This document shows, piece after piece, positions 49,148-58,820 of a stretch of 64,000 bases of DNA (within the stretch, counting starts at the first letter, position 1; the number at the start of each line of letters is the position of its first letter). Made by a program: the position numbers and the translations under genes. The notes under the pieces are model-generated. The model did no database searches and was not told where the DNA came from. It worked only from the letters and a program-made list of their open reading frames with translations. Source of the DNA: Pseudomonas sp. SID14000 (GTDB taxonomy: Bacteria; Pseudomonadota; Gammaproteobacteria; Pseudomonadales; Pseudomonadaceae); contig NZ_NFZQ01000018.1 of assembly GCF_002165135.1 (NCBI RefSeq), positions 1 to 64,000 of the forward strand, written 5' to 3'.

Positions 49148-52100
49148 ATGTTCAACAAAGGATTGTTGCTGGCCTGCGCGCTGGCTTTGCTCAGTGCCTG
49201 TGACTCTTCGACGCCGGACAAACCGGCGCCAGCCGAAAAGCCGGCGGCCACTGCGCCCGCCGCCACCCCGGCGCCCGAGCGCGAAGACCCGGCCGTACTC
49301 GCCAAGCGCTACGAGGGCCGCGAGCTCACCGTGCTGGATGTTTCCGAAGTGCAGCTCGATGGCGCTGCAACGCTGTCGATCAGCTTCTCCGCACCGCTGG
49401 ATGCCAAGCAGGACTTCGCCAGCAAAGTGCACCTGGTCGACACGGTCAAAGGCAAGCTCGACGGCGCCTGGGAACTCTCCGACAACCAGATGGAGCTGCG
49501 CCTGCGCCATCTGGAGCCGCAGCGCAAGCTGGTGCTGACCGTCGACAAGGGCCTGCTGGCCGTCAACGGCAGGCAACTGGAAGAGGAGTCGATCAGCCGT
49601 CTGGAAACCCGCGACATGCAGCCGACCATCGGCTTCGCCAGCCGTGGATCGCTGTTGCCCACGCGCCTGGCCGAGGGCCTGCCGGTGATTGCCCTCAACG
49701 TCGACAAGGTCGATGTCGAGTTCTTCCGCGTGAAGCCGGACATGCTCTCGACCTTCCTGGTCAACTGGGGGCGCAACAGCAGCCTGTACTACTACCAGTC
49801 CAAGGAAACCCTGGACATGGCCGAGCTGGTCTACAGCGGCCGCTTCGACCTTAACCCCGCACGCAACACCCGCGAGACCGTGCTGCTGCCGATAGCTGGC
49901 ATCAAGCCGCTGCAGGAGCCAGGCGTGTACCTGGCAGTAATGCGAGCCTCGGGCACCTACGACTACTCGCAGCCAGCGACCTTGTTCACCCTCAGCGACA
50001 TCGGTGTGTCCGCGCATCGCTACCGCGACCGCCTGGATGTGTTCGCCCAGGCCCTGGAGGGCGGCAAGGCGATGAACGGCGTCAACCTGGAGATCCATGA
50101 CGACAAGGGCAAGCTGCTGGCCCAGGCCAGCACCGATAGCGATGGCCACGCCCAGCTGCCGATCACGCCCAAGGCCGACACCCTGATCGCCACCCAGGGG
50201 GTGCACACCACCTTGCTGCGCCTGAGCAGCGCGGCACTGGACCTGGCCGAGTTCGACATCACCGGCCCGCAGGCCAACCCGCTGCAGTTCTTCATCTTCG
50301 GCCCGCGTGACTTGTATCGCCCAGGCGAAACGGTGTTGCTCAACGGCCTGCTGCGCGACCAGGACGGCAAGCCGGTCAAGGCTCAGCCGGTGAGCGTGGA
50401 AGTGCGCCGCCCGGATGAGCAGGTCAGCCGCAAGTTCGTCTGGGAAGCCGACAGCAACGGCCTGTACCAGTACCAGCTGCAGCTGGCCAGCGAGGCCCCG
50501 ACCGGCCGCTGGCAACTGCTGCTCGACCTGGGCGGCGGGCGCAAGCAGGTGTATGAATTCCTCGTCGAAGACTTCTTGCCCGAGCGCCTGGCGCTGGAGC
50601 TCAAGGGCAGCAGCAAACCATTGTCTCCGGACCAGGATGCGCGCATCCAGGTCAATGGCCGTTACCTCTATGGTGCCCCGGCTGCCGGCAACCGCCTGAG
50701 CGGCCAGGCCTATGTTCGCCCGCTGCGTGAGGCGGTGCCGGCGCTGCCGGGCTACCAGTTCGGCTCGGTCACCGAAACCGAGCTGAACCAGGACCTGGAG
50801 CTGGACGAAGTCACCCTGGACCAGGCCGGCAAGGCCGTGGTCGATATCGAAAGCCGCTGGGCCGAAGCCCGCTCACCGCTGCAACTGACCGTACAGGCCA
50901 GCCTGCAGGAGTCCGGTGGCCGGCCGATCACCCGGCGCCTGGAACAACCCATCTGGCCGGCCGAGCGCCTGCCAGGCCTGCGCGGCCTGTTCGACGGTGA
51001 GGAAACCGACAGTGACGGGCCGGTGGAGTTCGAGTTCCTGGTGGCCGACCGCGAAGGCAACAAGCTGGCGGCCAACGACCTCAAAGTGCGGCTGGTTCGC
51101 GAGCGCCGCGATTACTACTGGAACTACTCGCAGAGCGATGGCTGGAGCTACGCCTACAACGAGAAGTTCCTTACCCAGAGCGAGGAGACCGTGAGCGTCA
51201 AGGCCGGCTCCACCGCCAAGCTGAGCTTCCAGGTGGAATGGGGCCCGTACCGTGTCGAGGTGGAGGATCCGGAGACGGGCCTGGTGTCCAGCGCGCGCTT
51301 CTGGGCCGGCTACCGCGCCCAGGACAACGCCGAAGGCGGCGCGGTGCGGCCGGACCAGGTCAAGCTGGCACTGGACAAACCGGCCTACGCCGACGGCGCT
51401 ACCGCCAAGGTCACCGTCACCCCGCCCGCAGCCGGCAGTGGCTACCTGATGATCGAGTCCAGCGATGGCCCGCTGTGGTGGCAGGAGATCGACGTGCCCG
51501 CCGAGGGCAAGACGTTCGACGTGCAGCTGGACAAGCAGTGGGCACGCCACGACCTGTACATCAGCGCGCTGGTGATCCGCCCCGGCGAGCGCAAGGCCAA
51601 CGCCACGCCGAAACGTGCGGTGGGCGTGCTGCACCTGCCGCTGGACCGCGCCGAGCGCAAGCTGGCGGTGAGCCTGCAGGCACCGGAGAAAATGCGCCCG
51701 AAACAGTCGCTGACCGTGAGGATCAAGGCTGCAAATGCTGATGGCAGCGTACCCAAACAGGTGCATGTGCTGTTGTCGGCGGTGGATGTGGGCATCCTCA
51801 ACATCACCGACTTCAAGACCCCCGACCCCTTCGCCAGCCTGTTCGGGCGCAAGGCCTACGGTGCTGATCAGCTGGATATCTACGGCCAGTTGATCGAAGC
51901 TGGCCAGGGCCGCCTGGCCAGCCTGGCGTTCGGCGGTGACGCGGCGATGGCCAAGGGTGGCAAGCGCCCCAACACCACGGTGACCATCGTCGCCCAGCAA
52001 AGCCTGCCGGTGACCCTGGACGACAAGGGCGAGGGCCAGGCCACGGTCGATATCCCCGACTTCAATGGCGAACTGCGGCTGATGGCCCAGGCCTGGACCG

Positions 52101-54049
52101 AGGAACACTTCGGCATGGCCGAAGGCAAGACCGTGGTCGCCGCGCCGTTGATTGCCGAGCTCTCGGCGCCGCGCTTCCTGGCCGGTGGCGACCGCACCAG
52201 CCTGGCGCTGGACCTGGCCAACCTGTCGGGCCGTGCCCAGCAGCTGAACGTTGAAATCAGCACCGAAGGGCAGCTGAGCCTGGCGGCCAACGCCGTGCAG
52301 AACGTTGCCCTGGCTGAAGGCCAGCGCTCGACGCTGATGATCCCGGTACAGGCCCAGGGTGGCCTGGGGCAGGGCAAGGTGCATGTGCGGGTCACTGGTC
52401 TGCAGCTGCCGAACGAGCCGACCGGCGCGTTCGAGCGTGAGTGGACGCTGGGCGTGCGCCCAGCCTACCCGGCGATGCTCAAGCATTACCGCGTGGCCTT
52501 GAAGGACCAGCCTTGGACCCTGCCTGAAGCAGACCTGGCCGCCTTTGAACCCGCTGGCCTGGAAGCCAGCCTGGCCTTGTCGAGCCGGCCACCGCTGAAC
52601 CTGGCCGAGCAGATCCGTGCCCTCGAAGCCTACCCCTACGGTTGCCTGGAGCAGACCACCAGCGGCCTCTACCCGTCGCTGTACGCCGATGCCGACAGCC
52701 TCAAGCGCCTGGGCATAAAGGGCGAGCCTGCCGATGTGCGCAAGCGCAAGATCGAGATGGGTATCGAGCACCTGCTGGGCATGCAGCGCTACAACGGCAG
52801 CTTCGGCCTGTGGAGCTCGGACAGCGAGGAAGAATACTGGCTGACCGCCTATGTCACCGACTTCCTGCTGCGCGCCCGTGACCAAGGCTATGGTGTGCCG
52901 GCCGAAGCGCTGAAGAAGGCCAGCGAGCGCCTGCTGCGCTACCTGCAGGAGCGCAACCTGATCGAAGTCGACTACAGCGAGAACGCTGAACACACCCGCT
53001 TTGCCGTGCAGGCCTATGCGGCGTTGGTGCTATCGCGCAGCCAGCAGGCGCCGTTGGGCGCCCTGCGTGGCCTGTTCGAGCGCCGCGCCGACGCCCGCTC
53101 TGGTCTGCCGCTGGTGCAACTGGCGGTGGCGCTGGACAAGATGGGCGACAAGCCGCGTGCCGAGCAGGCCCTGCAGGCGGGCCTGGGCATCAGTCGTGGT
53201 AAAGGCTGGATGGCCGACTATGGTAGCGCCCTGCGCGACCAGGCACTGATCCTGGCGCTGCTGCAGGAAAGCAACCTGGCGAGCCGCCAGGTCGACCAGC
53301 GCCTGTTCGCCCTGTCGGATGAGCTGGCGGCCAACCGCTGGCTGTCGACCCAGGAGCGCAATGCGCTGTTCCTGGCCGGCCGTGGCCTGCTGGGCAAGCC
53401 GGAAGGCCAGTGGCAGGCGCGCCTGGACAGCGCAGGCGAAGTGCGCGAGTTCAACAATGCCGAGTCCGGCATGAAGCTCGAAGGCCCGTTGCTGGCTTCG
53501 CCGCTGAGTGTGCAGAACCAGGGTAGCGAGACGCTGTACCAGCAACTGACCTTGTCGGGTTACCCGCGCCAGGCGCCTGCGGCCGGTGGCAACGGCATGC
53601 AGATCCGCCGTGAGTACCTGGGCATGAATGGCCAGCCGTTGGACTTGCACAACCTGCGCAGCGGCGACCTGGTGCTGGTGCACCTGGCGCTCAAGGCTGA
53701 AGACCGGGTACCGGATGCGCTGGTGGTGGACTTGCTGCCGGCAGGCCTTGAGCTGGAAAACCAGAATCTGGCGCAAAGTGCCGCCAGCCTGGACAACGCC
53801 AGCAGTGCAGTGAAGGAATGGCGCGAGTCGATGCAGAACGCCAGCGTGGTGCATCAGGAGTATCGCGATGACCGTTATGTCGCTGCACTCAAGCTGGACA
53901 GCTACGGCACCACCCACCTGCTGTACCTGGCACGGGCGGTGACCCCGGGCACCTACCGCGTGCCGCCGCCGCAGGTCGAATCGATGTACCGGCCAAACCT
54001 GCAGGCCGTGGGGGATGGGCAAGGGGAGATGACCGTAAAAGCCCGCTAA
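49148..54049 (+). CDS. yfhM: Bacterial alpha-2-macroglobulin (thioester lipoprotein)
   Basis: The ATG at 49148 gives 1633 residues, the length of E. coli YfhM (ECAM). The signal ends in a lipobox (LLSAC, Cys18), so it is a lipoprotein. A series of macroglobulin domains precedes the bait region (AYGADQLDIYGQLIEAGQGR neighbourhood). The thioester motif YGCLEQT (Cys1166) is intact and is followed by the alpha-helical TED domain (LGMQRYNGSFGLWSSDSEEE). Family knowledge: it traps attacking proteases covalently after bait cleavage, guarding the periplasm. pbpC follows closely after a small divergent gene. An in-frame extension upstream to 48491 was rejected as an antisense shadow of the MATE gene. 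Confidence 0.95.
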   Translation: MFNKGLLLACALALLSACDSSTPDKPAPAEKPAATAPAATPAPEREDPAVLAKRYEGRELTVLDVSEVQLDGAATLSISFSAPLDAKQDFASKVHLVDTVKGKLDGAWELSDNQMELRLRHLEPQRKLVLTVDKGLLAVNGRQLEEESISRLETRDMQPTIGFASRGSLLPTRLAEGLPVIALNVDKVDVEFFRVKPDMLSTFLVNWGRNSSLYYYQSKETLDMAELVYSGRFDLNPARNTRETVLLPIAGIKPLQEPGVYLAVMRASGTYDYSQPATLFTLSDIGVSAHRYRDRLDVFAQALEGGKAMNGVNLEIHDDKGKLLAQASTDSDGHAQLPITPKADTLIATQGVHTTLLRLSSAALDLAEFDITGPQANPLQFFIFGPRDLYRPGETVLLNGLLRDQDGKPVKAQPVSVEVRRPDEQVSRKFVWEADSNGLYQYQLQLASEAPTGRWQLLLDLGGGRKQVYEFLVEDFLPERLALELKGSSKPLSPDQDARIQVNGRYLYGAPAAGNRLSGQAYVRPLREAVPALPGYQFGSVTETELNQDLELDEVTLDQAGKAVVDIESRWAEARSPLQLTVQASLQESGGRPITRRLEQPIWPAERLPGLRGLFDGEETDSDGPVEFEFLVADREGNKLAANDLKVRLVRERRDYYWNYSQSDGWSYAYNEKFLTQSEETVSVKAGSTAKLSFQVEWGPYRVEVEDPETGLVSSARFWAGYRAQDNAEGGAVRPDQVKLALDKPAYADGATAKVTVTPPAAGSGYLMIESSDGPLWWQEIDVPAEGKTFDVQLDKQWARHDLYISALVIRPGERKANATPKRAVGVLHLPLDRAERKLAVSLQAPEKMRPKQSLTVRIKAANADGSVPKQVHVLLSAVDVGILNITDFKTPDPFASLFGRKAYGADQLDIYGQLIEAGQGRLASLAFGGDAAMAKGGKRPNTTVTIVAQQSLPVTLDDKGEGQATVDIPDFNGELRLMAQAWTEEHFGMAEGKTVVAAPLIAELSAPRFLAGGDRTSLALDLANLSGRAQQLNVEISTEGQLSLAANAVQNVALAEGQRSTLMIPVQAQGGLGQGKVHVRVTGLQLPNEPTGAFEREWTLGVRPAYPAMLKHYRVALKDQPWTLPEADLAAFEPAGLEASLALSSRPPLNLAEQIRALEAYPYGCLEQTTSGLYPSLYADADSLKRLGIKGEPADVRKRKIEMGIEHLLGMQRYNGSFGLWSSDSEEEYWLTAYVTDFLLRARDQGYGVPAEALKKASERLLRYLQERNLIEVDYSENAEHTRFAVQAYAALVLSRSQQAPLGALRGLFERRADARSGLPLVQLAVALDKMGDKPRAEQALQAGLGISRGKGWMADYGSALRDQALILALLQESNLASRQVDQRLFALSDELAANRWLSTQERNALFLAGRGLLGKPEGQWQARLDSAGEVREFNNAESGMKLEGPLLASPLSVQNQGSETLYQQLTLSGYPRQAPAAGGNGMQIRREYLGMNGQPLDLHNLRSGDLVLVHLALKAEDRVPDALVVDLLPAGLELENQNLAQSAASLDNASSAVKEWRESMQNASVVHQEYRDDRYVAALKLDSYGTTHLLYLARAVTPGTYRVPPPQVESMYRPNLQAVGDGQGEMTVKAR

Positions 54050-54069
54050 GCGCCTGTCAGGCGCGGACT

Positions 54070-54181
54070 ATGTGGGAGCGGCCTTGTGTCGCGAAAGGGC
54101 CGCAAAGCGGCCCCAAAGCGGCGGAGCTGAAAATCTGGGGCTGCTGCGCAGCCCTTTCGCGACACAAGGCCGCTCCCACAG
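54070..54181. repeat. REPIN after the macroglobulin gene
   Basis: TGTGGGAGCGGCCTTGTGTC (54070) and its inverse ending CGCTCCCACA (54180) form a REP pair with inner GGCCGCAAAGCGGCC and GGCTGCTGCGCAGCC hairpins. It lies between the convergent macroglobulin gene and the small membrane protein. Confidence 0.9.
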
Positions 54182-54203
54182 GTCCGCGCCGGGCAGTTCA
54201 ATG

Positions 54204-54497
54204 TCAGTGTATTACCCAGCTCATCACCCACAACCCCAGCAGCAGCCAGATGATCCCGAGGATGATCGAGGCACGCATGAACGCGCGGATTGCCGAGTAC
54301 AGCAGCACCAGCCCGATGATCAGGGCAAGGATGCTGAGCAGCGAGGTTTCCATGCCCAACGTGCGCGCCAGGCCATCGATGAAATTGCCACCGGCGCTGG
54401 CCAGCAGGTTGAACAGCCCGCTCATTGCGTCGACGATGAAGCGGATCAATGACCCCAGCGCCTGGCCCAGCCACTCGAAAAAACCTTCTACATGCAT
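54204..54497 (-). CDS. Small membrane protein of unknown function
   Basis: The 97-residue protein starts at 54497 with AGGAAG upstream. It has an amphipathic N-terminus (GFFEWLGQALGSLIRFIVDAM) and two membrane helices (LLSILALIIGLVLLYSAIRAF and SIILGIIWLLLGLWVMSWVI). No known domain could be recognised. It sits between the macroglobulin gene and pbpC but on the opposite strand, with a REPIN after its stop. It may be an independent gene shared by Pseudomonas. Confidence 0.7.
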   Translation of the reverse strand: MHVEGFFEWLGQALGSLIRFIVDAMSGLFNLLASAGGNFIDGLARTLGMETSLLSILALIIGLVLLYSAIRAFMRASIILGIIWLLLGLWVMSWVIH

Positions 54498-54574
54498 AGT
54501 TGCTTCCTGATGAACGAATCGGCGAGGTTGCCGTTCCCAAGCCTTTGGCCATCACCTGGCCAGGTCGGTTCCCG

Positions 54575-56929
54575 ATGCCAAGCTTAACGCGGCCGCGTAC
54601 CCGTGCGGGCAGGCTGTTGCGCGTCACGCTGCTCGGCATGCTGGTGCTGTTCGGCCTGTTGTGGCTGGCCGACCGCCTCTGGCCTCTGCCCATGCCCGGC
54701 GACGACCTGGCCCGGGTGGTGCTGGCCGAGGACGGCACGCCATTGTGGCGCTTTGCCGATGCCGATGGCGTGTGGCGCTACCCGGTCAGCTCCGACGAGG
54801 TTTCGCCGTTGTATCTGCAAGCGCTGCTGACCTATGAGGACCGCTGGTTTTACAGCCACCCCGGGGTCAACCCGCTGGCCCTGGTCCGCGCTGCCTGGCT
54901 GAACGTGCGTGGCGGGCGTGTGGTATCGGGCGGCAGCACGCTGTCGATGCAGGTAGCGCGCCTGCTCGATCCGCATGACCGCACCCTGGCCGGCAAACTG
55001 CGCCAGCTGTGGCGCACGGCGCAGCTGGAATGGCATTTGTCCAAGCGCGAAATCCTGCAGATCTACCTGGATCGCGCGCCTTTCGGCGGCACCCTGCAGG
55101 GCGTTGCAGCCGCCAGCTGGGCCTACCTGGGCAAGTCGCCCATGCACCTGACCCCGGCCGAAGCGGCGCTGCTGGCCGTGCTGCCCCAGGCGCCCAGCCG
55201 CCTGCGCCCGGACCGCCACCCCGAACGTGCCCAGCGCGCCCGGGACAAGGTGCTGCAACGCCTGGCCGAATACCAGGTGTGGCCGGCTCAGCAAATCCGT
55301 GAGGCTGCCGAAGAACCGCTGGTGCTGGCGCCACGTCAGGAACCGGCCTTGGCGCCGCTGCTGGCCCGACGCCTGAACAGCCCCGACAGCCCGCCGCTGA
55401 CCCGCACCACGCTCGACGCCGCGCTGCAGCGGCGCCTCGAAGACCTGCTGCTGGGCTGGCGCGCACGGCTGCCGGAGCGCACCTCCGCCGCCATCCTGGT
55501 GGTCGAGGCGCAAACCATGGCGGTGCGTGCCTACCTCGGCTCCATCGACCTGGCCGACGAGCGCCGCTTCGGGCATGTCGACATGGTGCGTTCGTTGCGC
55601 TCGCCCGGCTCCACGCTCAAGCCGTTCCTCTACGGCATGGCGCTGGATGACGGCCTGATCCATTCCGAGTCGCTGCTGCAGGATGTGCCGCGACGCTATG
55701 GCGACTACCGCCCCGGCAACTTCTCCATGGGTTTCAGCGGGCCAGTATCGGCCAGTTCGGCGCTGGCGCTTTCGCTCAACCTGCCGGCGGTGCAACTGCT
55801 GGAGGCCTACGGCCCGAAACGCTTTGCCGCGCAACTGCGCATGGCGGGCATGCCGCTGACACTGCCGCCTCTGGCCGAACCCAACCTGTCGTTGATCCTG
55901 GGTGGCGCGGGCAGCCGCCTGGAGGACCTGGTGGGTGGCTACGCTGCGCTGGCTCGGGGTGGCAACAGTGCGCGGGTGCGTCTGCAACCGCAAGACCCGT
56001 TGCTGGAACGGCGCCTGCTGTCACCTGGGGCGGCGTGGATCATCCGGCGCATCCTCAGCGGCCAGGCGCGTCCCGACCGCGACCCGCATGCCGAGTTGGT
56101 GCAACGCCCGCAACTGGCCTGGAAAACCGGCACCAGCTATGGCTTTCGTGATGCCTGGTCGATCGGCGTGGGCCCGCGCTATCTGATTGGCGTATGGATC
56201 GGCCGCCCCGACGGCACGCCGGTCCCCGGGCAATTCGGACTGGCTTCGGCAGCGCCGCTGATGCTGCAGGTGCACGACCTGCTGAGCAACCGTGACAGCC
56301 AGCGTGGCATCAGCGTGCCGGTGGCGCGGGTACCGGCGAATGTCGGCGTGGCAGCGATCTGTTGGCCGCTGGGCCAGCCGATGAACAAACAGGACCCCAA
56401 CTGCCGGCGCCAGCGTTTCGCCTGGACCCTGGACGGCACCACACCGCCAACCCTGCAGGCCGCCGACCAGCCACTCGGTCTGGGTCTGCGCGAAAGTGTG
56501 TGGGTCAATGACCAAGGGCTGCGTGTCGATGGCAGCTGCCCGGGCGCCAAGGCCCGCGACATCGCCCTCTGGCCGGCCCCGCTGGAGCCTTGGCTGCCAC
56601 GCGTCGAGCGGCGTGCGGCGCGCCTGCCGGCCATCGACCCGGGCTGCCCACCGCAGGTGCCGGCCAGCGCGCCACCACTGTCGATCGTGGGCGTGCGCCC
56701 GGGCGACAACCTGCGCCGCCCGGCCACCAGCAGCGAGCCGTTGCAACTGCATGTGTCGGCGCTGGGCGGCGGCGGCCGGCGCTGGTGGTTCCTCAACGGC
56801 CAGCCATTGGGCGAAACCCAGGGGCAGGACAGCCTGCTGGTGCGCTTGCCACAGGTTGGGCAGGCCGAAATCAGCGCGCTGGATGAAAGCGGAGAGACGG
56901 CACGTGTGGCGTTCCAGGTCAGCGAATAG
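54575..56929 (+). CDS. pbpC: Penicillin-binding protein 1C (bifunctional glycosyltransferase/transpeptidase)
   Basis: Starting at the ATG at 54575 gives 784 residues. Start choice is uncertain because no strong ribosome site is seen; a GTG and a longer frame from 54500 exist. After a membrane helix (LLGMLVLFGLLWLADRL) comes the glycosyltransferase domain (EDRWFYSHPGVNPLALVRAA, GGSTLSMQVARLL, YLDRAPFGG). The transpeptidase domain carries SPGSTLKPFLYG (active Ser of STLK), a second motif in PVSASSALALSLNLPAV and KTGTSYGFRDAW (KTG). A BiPBP_C-like C-terminal domain ends the protein. PbpC is a conserved partner of macroglobulin genes, as in E. coli. Confidence 0.95.
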   Translation: MPSLTRPRTRAGRLLRVTLLGMLVLFGLLWLADRLWPLPMPGDDLARVVLAEDGTPLWRFADADGVWRYPVSSDEVSPLYLQALLTYEDRWFYSHPGVNPLALVRAAWLNVRGGRVVSGGSTLSMQVARLLDPHDRTLAGKLRQLWRTAQLEWHLSKREILQIYLDRAPFGGTLQGVAAASWAYLGKSPMHLTPAEAALLAVLPQAPSRLRPDRHPERAQRARDKVLQRLAEYQVWPAQQIREAAEEPLVLAPRQEPALAPLLARRLNSPDSPPLTRTTLDAALQRRLEDLLLGWRARLPERTSAAILVVEAQTMAVRAYLGSIDLADERRFGHVDMVRSLRSPGSTLKPFLYGMALDDGLIHSESLLQDVPRRYGDYRPGNFSMGFSGPVSASSALALSLNLPAVQLLEAYGPKRFAAQLRMAGMPLTLPPLAEPNLSLILGGAGSRLEDLVGGYAALARGGNSARVRLQPQDPLLERRLLSPGAAWIIRRILSGQARPDRDPHAELVQRPQLAWKTGTSYGFRDAWSIGVGPRYLIGVWIGRPDGTPVPGQFGLASAAPLMLQVHDLLSNRDSQRGISVPVARVPANVGVAAICWPLGQPMNKQDPNCRRQRFAWTLDGTTPPTLQAADQPLGLGLRESVWVNDQGLRVDGSCPGAKARDIALWPAPLEPWLPRVERRAARLPAIDPGCPPQVPASAPPLSIVGVRPGDNLRRPATSSEPLQLHVSALGGGGRRWWFLNGQPLGETQGQDSLLVRLPQVGQAEISALDESGETARVAFQVSE

Positions 56930-57009
56930 CCGTTCGACGAGGGACGAGGCAACACCTACGCTTGCAGGTAACGGGTGTGACCGGCTGGCCCCCCGCAACC
57001 CAAGGGAAC

Positions 57010-58686
57010 ATGGAGCGCCCTATGCGTCCTCTGGCCGTGCCCCTGTTGTTGCTGCCCTGGGCGCTTGCGGCCCATACCGAACCGTTGCCCGGTTTTCTCG
57101 ACAGCCATGAGTACGAACGCCGTCTGCCCGGTGCCAACCTGCCGATAGACGCCTACCGCCCGGTCAGCGCTCACCTGCAGTTGGCTGGGGCGGATGGCGA
57201 CAACCCCGCCTGGGCGCCTGCGAGTACCCCGTTGGTTTTGCATAAAGTGCGCTTCGAAGGCGGCACGGTGTTCCCCTTGAACGACCTGCGCGAACACTAC
57301 CAGCCGCTGATCGGGCGCCAGACCACGTGGGGCGAACTGCAGCAGTACACCGCGCGGCTGACCCAGCGCTACCGGCAGGAAGGCTACCTGTTGTCGTACG
57401 CCTACCTGCCGCCGCAGGAGGTGGCCGATGGCCGGGTCAATGTAATGCTGGTCGAAGGTTATATCCATGATTACCGCGTGGACGGCGATTTAGGCCCGGC
57501 CAGCGACTATTTGCACCAGTTGCTGGAGCGGCTTACAGCCGAGCGCCCGCTGACCCGGGAAACGCTGGAGCGCTACCTGGGCCTGGCCGAGCGCCTGCCG
57601 GGGGTGACGATAGAGCCGCAGCTGGCCGTGGCGCGAACTGCTGATGGCGCCGTCCGGTTGACAGTGCATGCGCGGCGCAAGCCTTTCAGCGCTGCTGTTA
57701 CCGTGGTCGATGGCAACCGTGACGACGCGGAGGCACTGCTGACGGCAACCAGCCACGCCCAGACCCGCTTTGCCGAACAACTCGAGGCCAGCCTGTTGCT
57801 ACCACCGGGGGATGACCAGGTGCATTACCAGCGCCTGGCCTACAGCCAATACCTGGACGCGGGCGGCAGCCAGCTGCTGCTGTCGGCTTCGCGCTATCGC
57901 AGTGACCTCGGTACGCGTATTCCTCTGCACGATGGCCGTGACATCTCTCGCAAGCGCGACAGCGATCGCTATGCGATCGGCCTGCGCCAGCCGGTGATCG
58001 TCAGGCCGGATGAATGGATGGTGGTGCAGGGGCAGGCTTATTCGGTCAGTGAGCACTTCGAAGATCGGGTGGATGGGCTGCCAGTGGCACGGGACTACGA
58101 CACCTACGTGCGTGCGCTGTCGTTCGAGGGCGACTGGCGCAAGGTCGAAGAGGGCCGTTTGCGTATTGTCAGCGCCGGTGTCTATCAGGGCCTGGATTAC
58201 CTGGGGGCGCGCAGCGATGCTGACTACGATCTGGATTTTCTGCGGTTGCGGCTTTCGGGGTTGCAGAGTGATGTGCTGTCGGGCAACTGGCAGGGTGTAG
58301 TGTCTGGGGCGTTGTACTGGAGTGATGATCGGTTGCCTGACAGTGAGCGGGCGGGGTTTGGCGGGCAGAACTTCGGTCGTGGCTACCCGCGCGACCAGGC
58401 GGATGGAGACAAGGGCTGGGGTGTGTCTTACGAGTTGAACTACAGCATGCGCAGTAGCTGGCTGGCAGTGGTGCAGCCCTATGCGCTGGTGGATACAGCA
58501 CAGGCCTGGCATAACCGGGGGCCGGTGGAGGACGCCCATCTGGCCTCGGCGGTGCTTGGCGTGCGGTTGGGGGATGGGCGCTTGTTCAATGTGGCGCTGG
58601 AGGTGGCCAAGCCGTTGGCAGATGTGGCTCTGGATAGCCTGGACCGCGGACCGCGCGTGACGTTACAACTGGCTATCCAGTTGTAA
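57010..58686 (+). CDS. TpsB/ShlB-family outer-membrane transporter (orphan)
   Basis: The ATG at 57010 follows AAGGGAAC and gives 558 residues with a signal peptide (PLAVPLLLLPWALAAHTE). A POTRA-type region shows KVRFEGGTVFPLNDLREHYQP and ARLTQRYRQEGYLLSYAYLPPQE (about 75-140), followed by a sixteen-stranded-barrel-like part with FGRGYPRDQADGDKGWGVSYELNYSM near the end. The C-terminal strand LQLAIQL is hydrophobic and alternate. Family: the secretor half of two-partner secretion (ShlB/FhaC/HecB). No TpsA exoprotein gene is in the 58687-64000 stretch or just upstream. It may export an unlinked TpsA or serve another cargo. Confidence 0.85.
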   Translation: MERPMRPLAVPLLLLPWALAAHTEPLPGFLDSHEYERRLPGANLPIDAYRPVSAHLQLAGADGDNPAWAPASTPLVLHKVRFEGGTVFPLNDLREHYQPLIGRQTTWGELQQYTARLTQRYRQEGYLLSYAYLPPQEVADGRVNVMLVEGYIHDYRVDGDLGPASDYLHQLLERLTAERPLTRETLERYLGLAERLPGVTIEPQLAVARTADGAVRLTVHARRKPFSAAVTVVDGNRDDAEALLTATSHAQTRFAEQLEASLLLPPGDDQVHYQRLAYSQYLDAGGSQLLLSASRYRSDLGTRIPLHDGRDISRKRDSDRYAIGLRQPVIVRPDEWMVVQGQAYSVSEHFEDRVDGLPVARDYDTYVRALSFEGDWRKVEEGRLRIVSAGVYQGLDYLGARSDADYDLDFLRLRLSGLQSDVLSGNWQGVVSGALYWSDDRLPDSERAGFGGQNFGRGYPRDQADGDKGWGVSYELNYSMRSSWLAVVQPYALVDTAQAWHNRGPVEDAHLASAVLGVRLGDGRLFNVALEVAKPLADVALDSLDRGPRVTLQLAIQL

Positions 58687-58701
58687 CAGGTGAACCGAGG
58701 A

Positions 58702-58796
58702 CCTGTAGGAGCGGCCTTGTGCTGCGAAGAGGCCATTTCAGGCGCAATCTTTTGCATGTCATGAGGGCCCTTTCGCAGCGCAAGGCTGCTCCTACA
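58702..58796. repeat. REPIN after the TpsB gene (CTTGTGCTGCG type)
   Basis: The facing REPs TGTAGGAGCGGCCTTGTGCT (58703) and CGCAGCGCAAGGCTGCTCCTAC (to 58795) are of the same type as the pair at 33724. They lie between the TpsB gene and the response regulator gene, which point towards each other. Confidence 0.88.
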
Positions 58797-58820
58797 AAAA
58801 GCGGTGTGCCGACCGGTCAC

